Shown: piece after piece, positions 30,269 through 30,352 of the stretch
How the letters are laid out: every line of letters starts with the position of its first letter
How positions within the stretch are numbered: position 1 is the stretch's first letter
Assembly (NCBI GenBank): GCA_965178525.1
Contig: CBCXVS010000055.1
Location: forward strand, 1 to 30,352
Reading direction: 5' to 3'
Source: CBCXVS01 sp965178525
GTDB lineage: Bacteria > Tectomicrobia > Entotheonellia > Entotheonellales > Entotheonellaceae
DNA length: 30,352 bases
Made by a program: the position numbers and the translations under genes
The notes under the pieces: model-generated
What the model saw: the letters and a program-made list of their open reading frames with translations, nothing else
What the model was told of the DNA's origin: nothing
Databases searched by the model: none

Positions 30269-30352
30269 TTACAACATATTAGAGTTGTTCCTCAATAGCA
30301 TAAGATCAGGTTCCCTAGCCCAGCCCAGATGCCCACCGAATCATCCTCAAAG

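Overview
The window looks like chromosomal DNA from a Gram-negative bacterium of moderately high GC. A BamD-type outer-membrane assembly lipoprotein gene and secreted-protein signals support the Gram-negative call. The block ilvB-ilvN-psd-pssA is an arrangement known from deltaproteobacterial and related lineages. Many solitary catabolic enzymes (CocE/NonD hydrolase, cyclase-family hydrolase, HpaI-type aldolase, a lone molybdopterin subunit, an NHL propeller) would fit a large, metabolically versatile genome such as Deltaproteobacteria or Tectomicrobia/Entotheonella-like bacteria. That taxonomic placement is inference; no rRNA or tRNA gene was seen.

Layout. 1-3.5 kb: an exported beta-helix protein, an ABM-domain monooxygenase-like protein followed by an HpcH/HpaI aldolase, and a convergent inositol-monophosphatase-family gene. 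3.55-5.3 kb: a minus-strand cassette (DUF29 protein, an unknown 132-aa protein, and a UPF0332-like HEPN protein translationally coupled to it). It is bracketed by two imperfect direct repeats that encode the same short peptide. 5.4-10.4 kb: a lipocalin-like protein, a solitary xanthine-dehydrogenase-family large subunit, an internally duplicated protein of unknown function, a membrane-anchored coiled-coil protein and a PPOX flavoprotein. 10.6-17.8 kb is the housekeeping core: a Fpg/MutM glycosylase without zinc-finger cysteines, a MerR/HspR-like regulator behind bamD, divergent tsaB, a DUF465 protein, then acetolactate synthase (ilvB, ilvN) and phosphatidylethanolamine synthesis (psd, pssA).

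17.8-20.2 kb: a decayed nucleotide-sugar dehydrogenase (N-terminal part missing plus a frameshift) in front of an intact NAD-dependent sugar epimerase, the remains of a surface-sugar pathway. 20.2-21.3 kb: a lexA-yebG SOS unit. Its operator is a perfect 36-bp palindrome that runs into the lexA start codon, which suggests an autorepressed, almost leaderless transcript. 21.3-21.9 kb has no recognisable gene. 21.9-28.3 kb: a CocE/NonD hydrolase, an SDR dehydrogenase, a lower-GC pair (NAT-like acyltransferase plus DUF4416 protein), a cyclase-family hydrolase, two heptanucleotide repeat tracts and an NHL beta-propeller protein. 28.5 kb to the end: a hybrid histidine kinase whose 5' part is broken by an in-frame stop and a one-base deletion exactly in the phospho-acceptor histidine codon.

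The most interesting items are the repeat-bracketed HEPN cassette (possible uncharacterised toxin-antitoxin-like pair), the leaderless-looking lexA operator, the H-box-frameshifted kinase, the NAT/DUF4416 pair and the zincless Fpg. No CRISPR array, intact transposase or phage gene was found.
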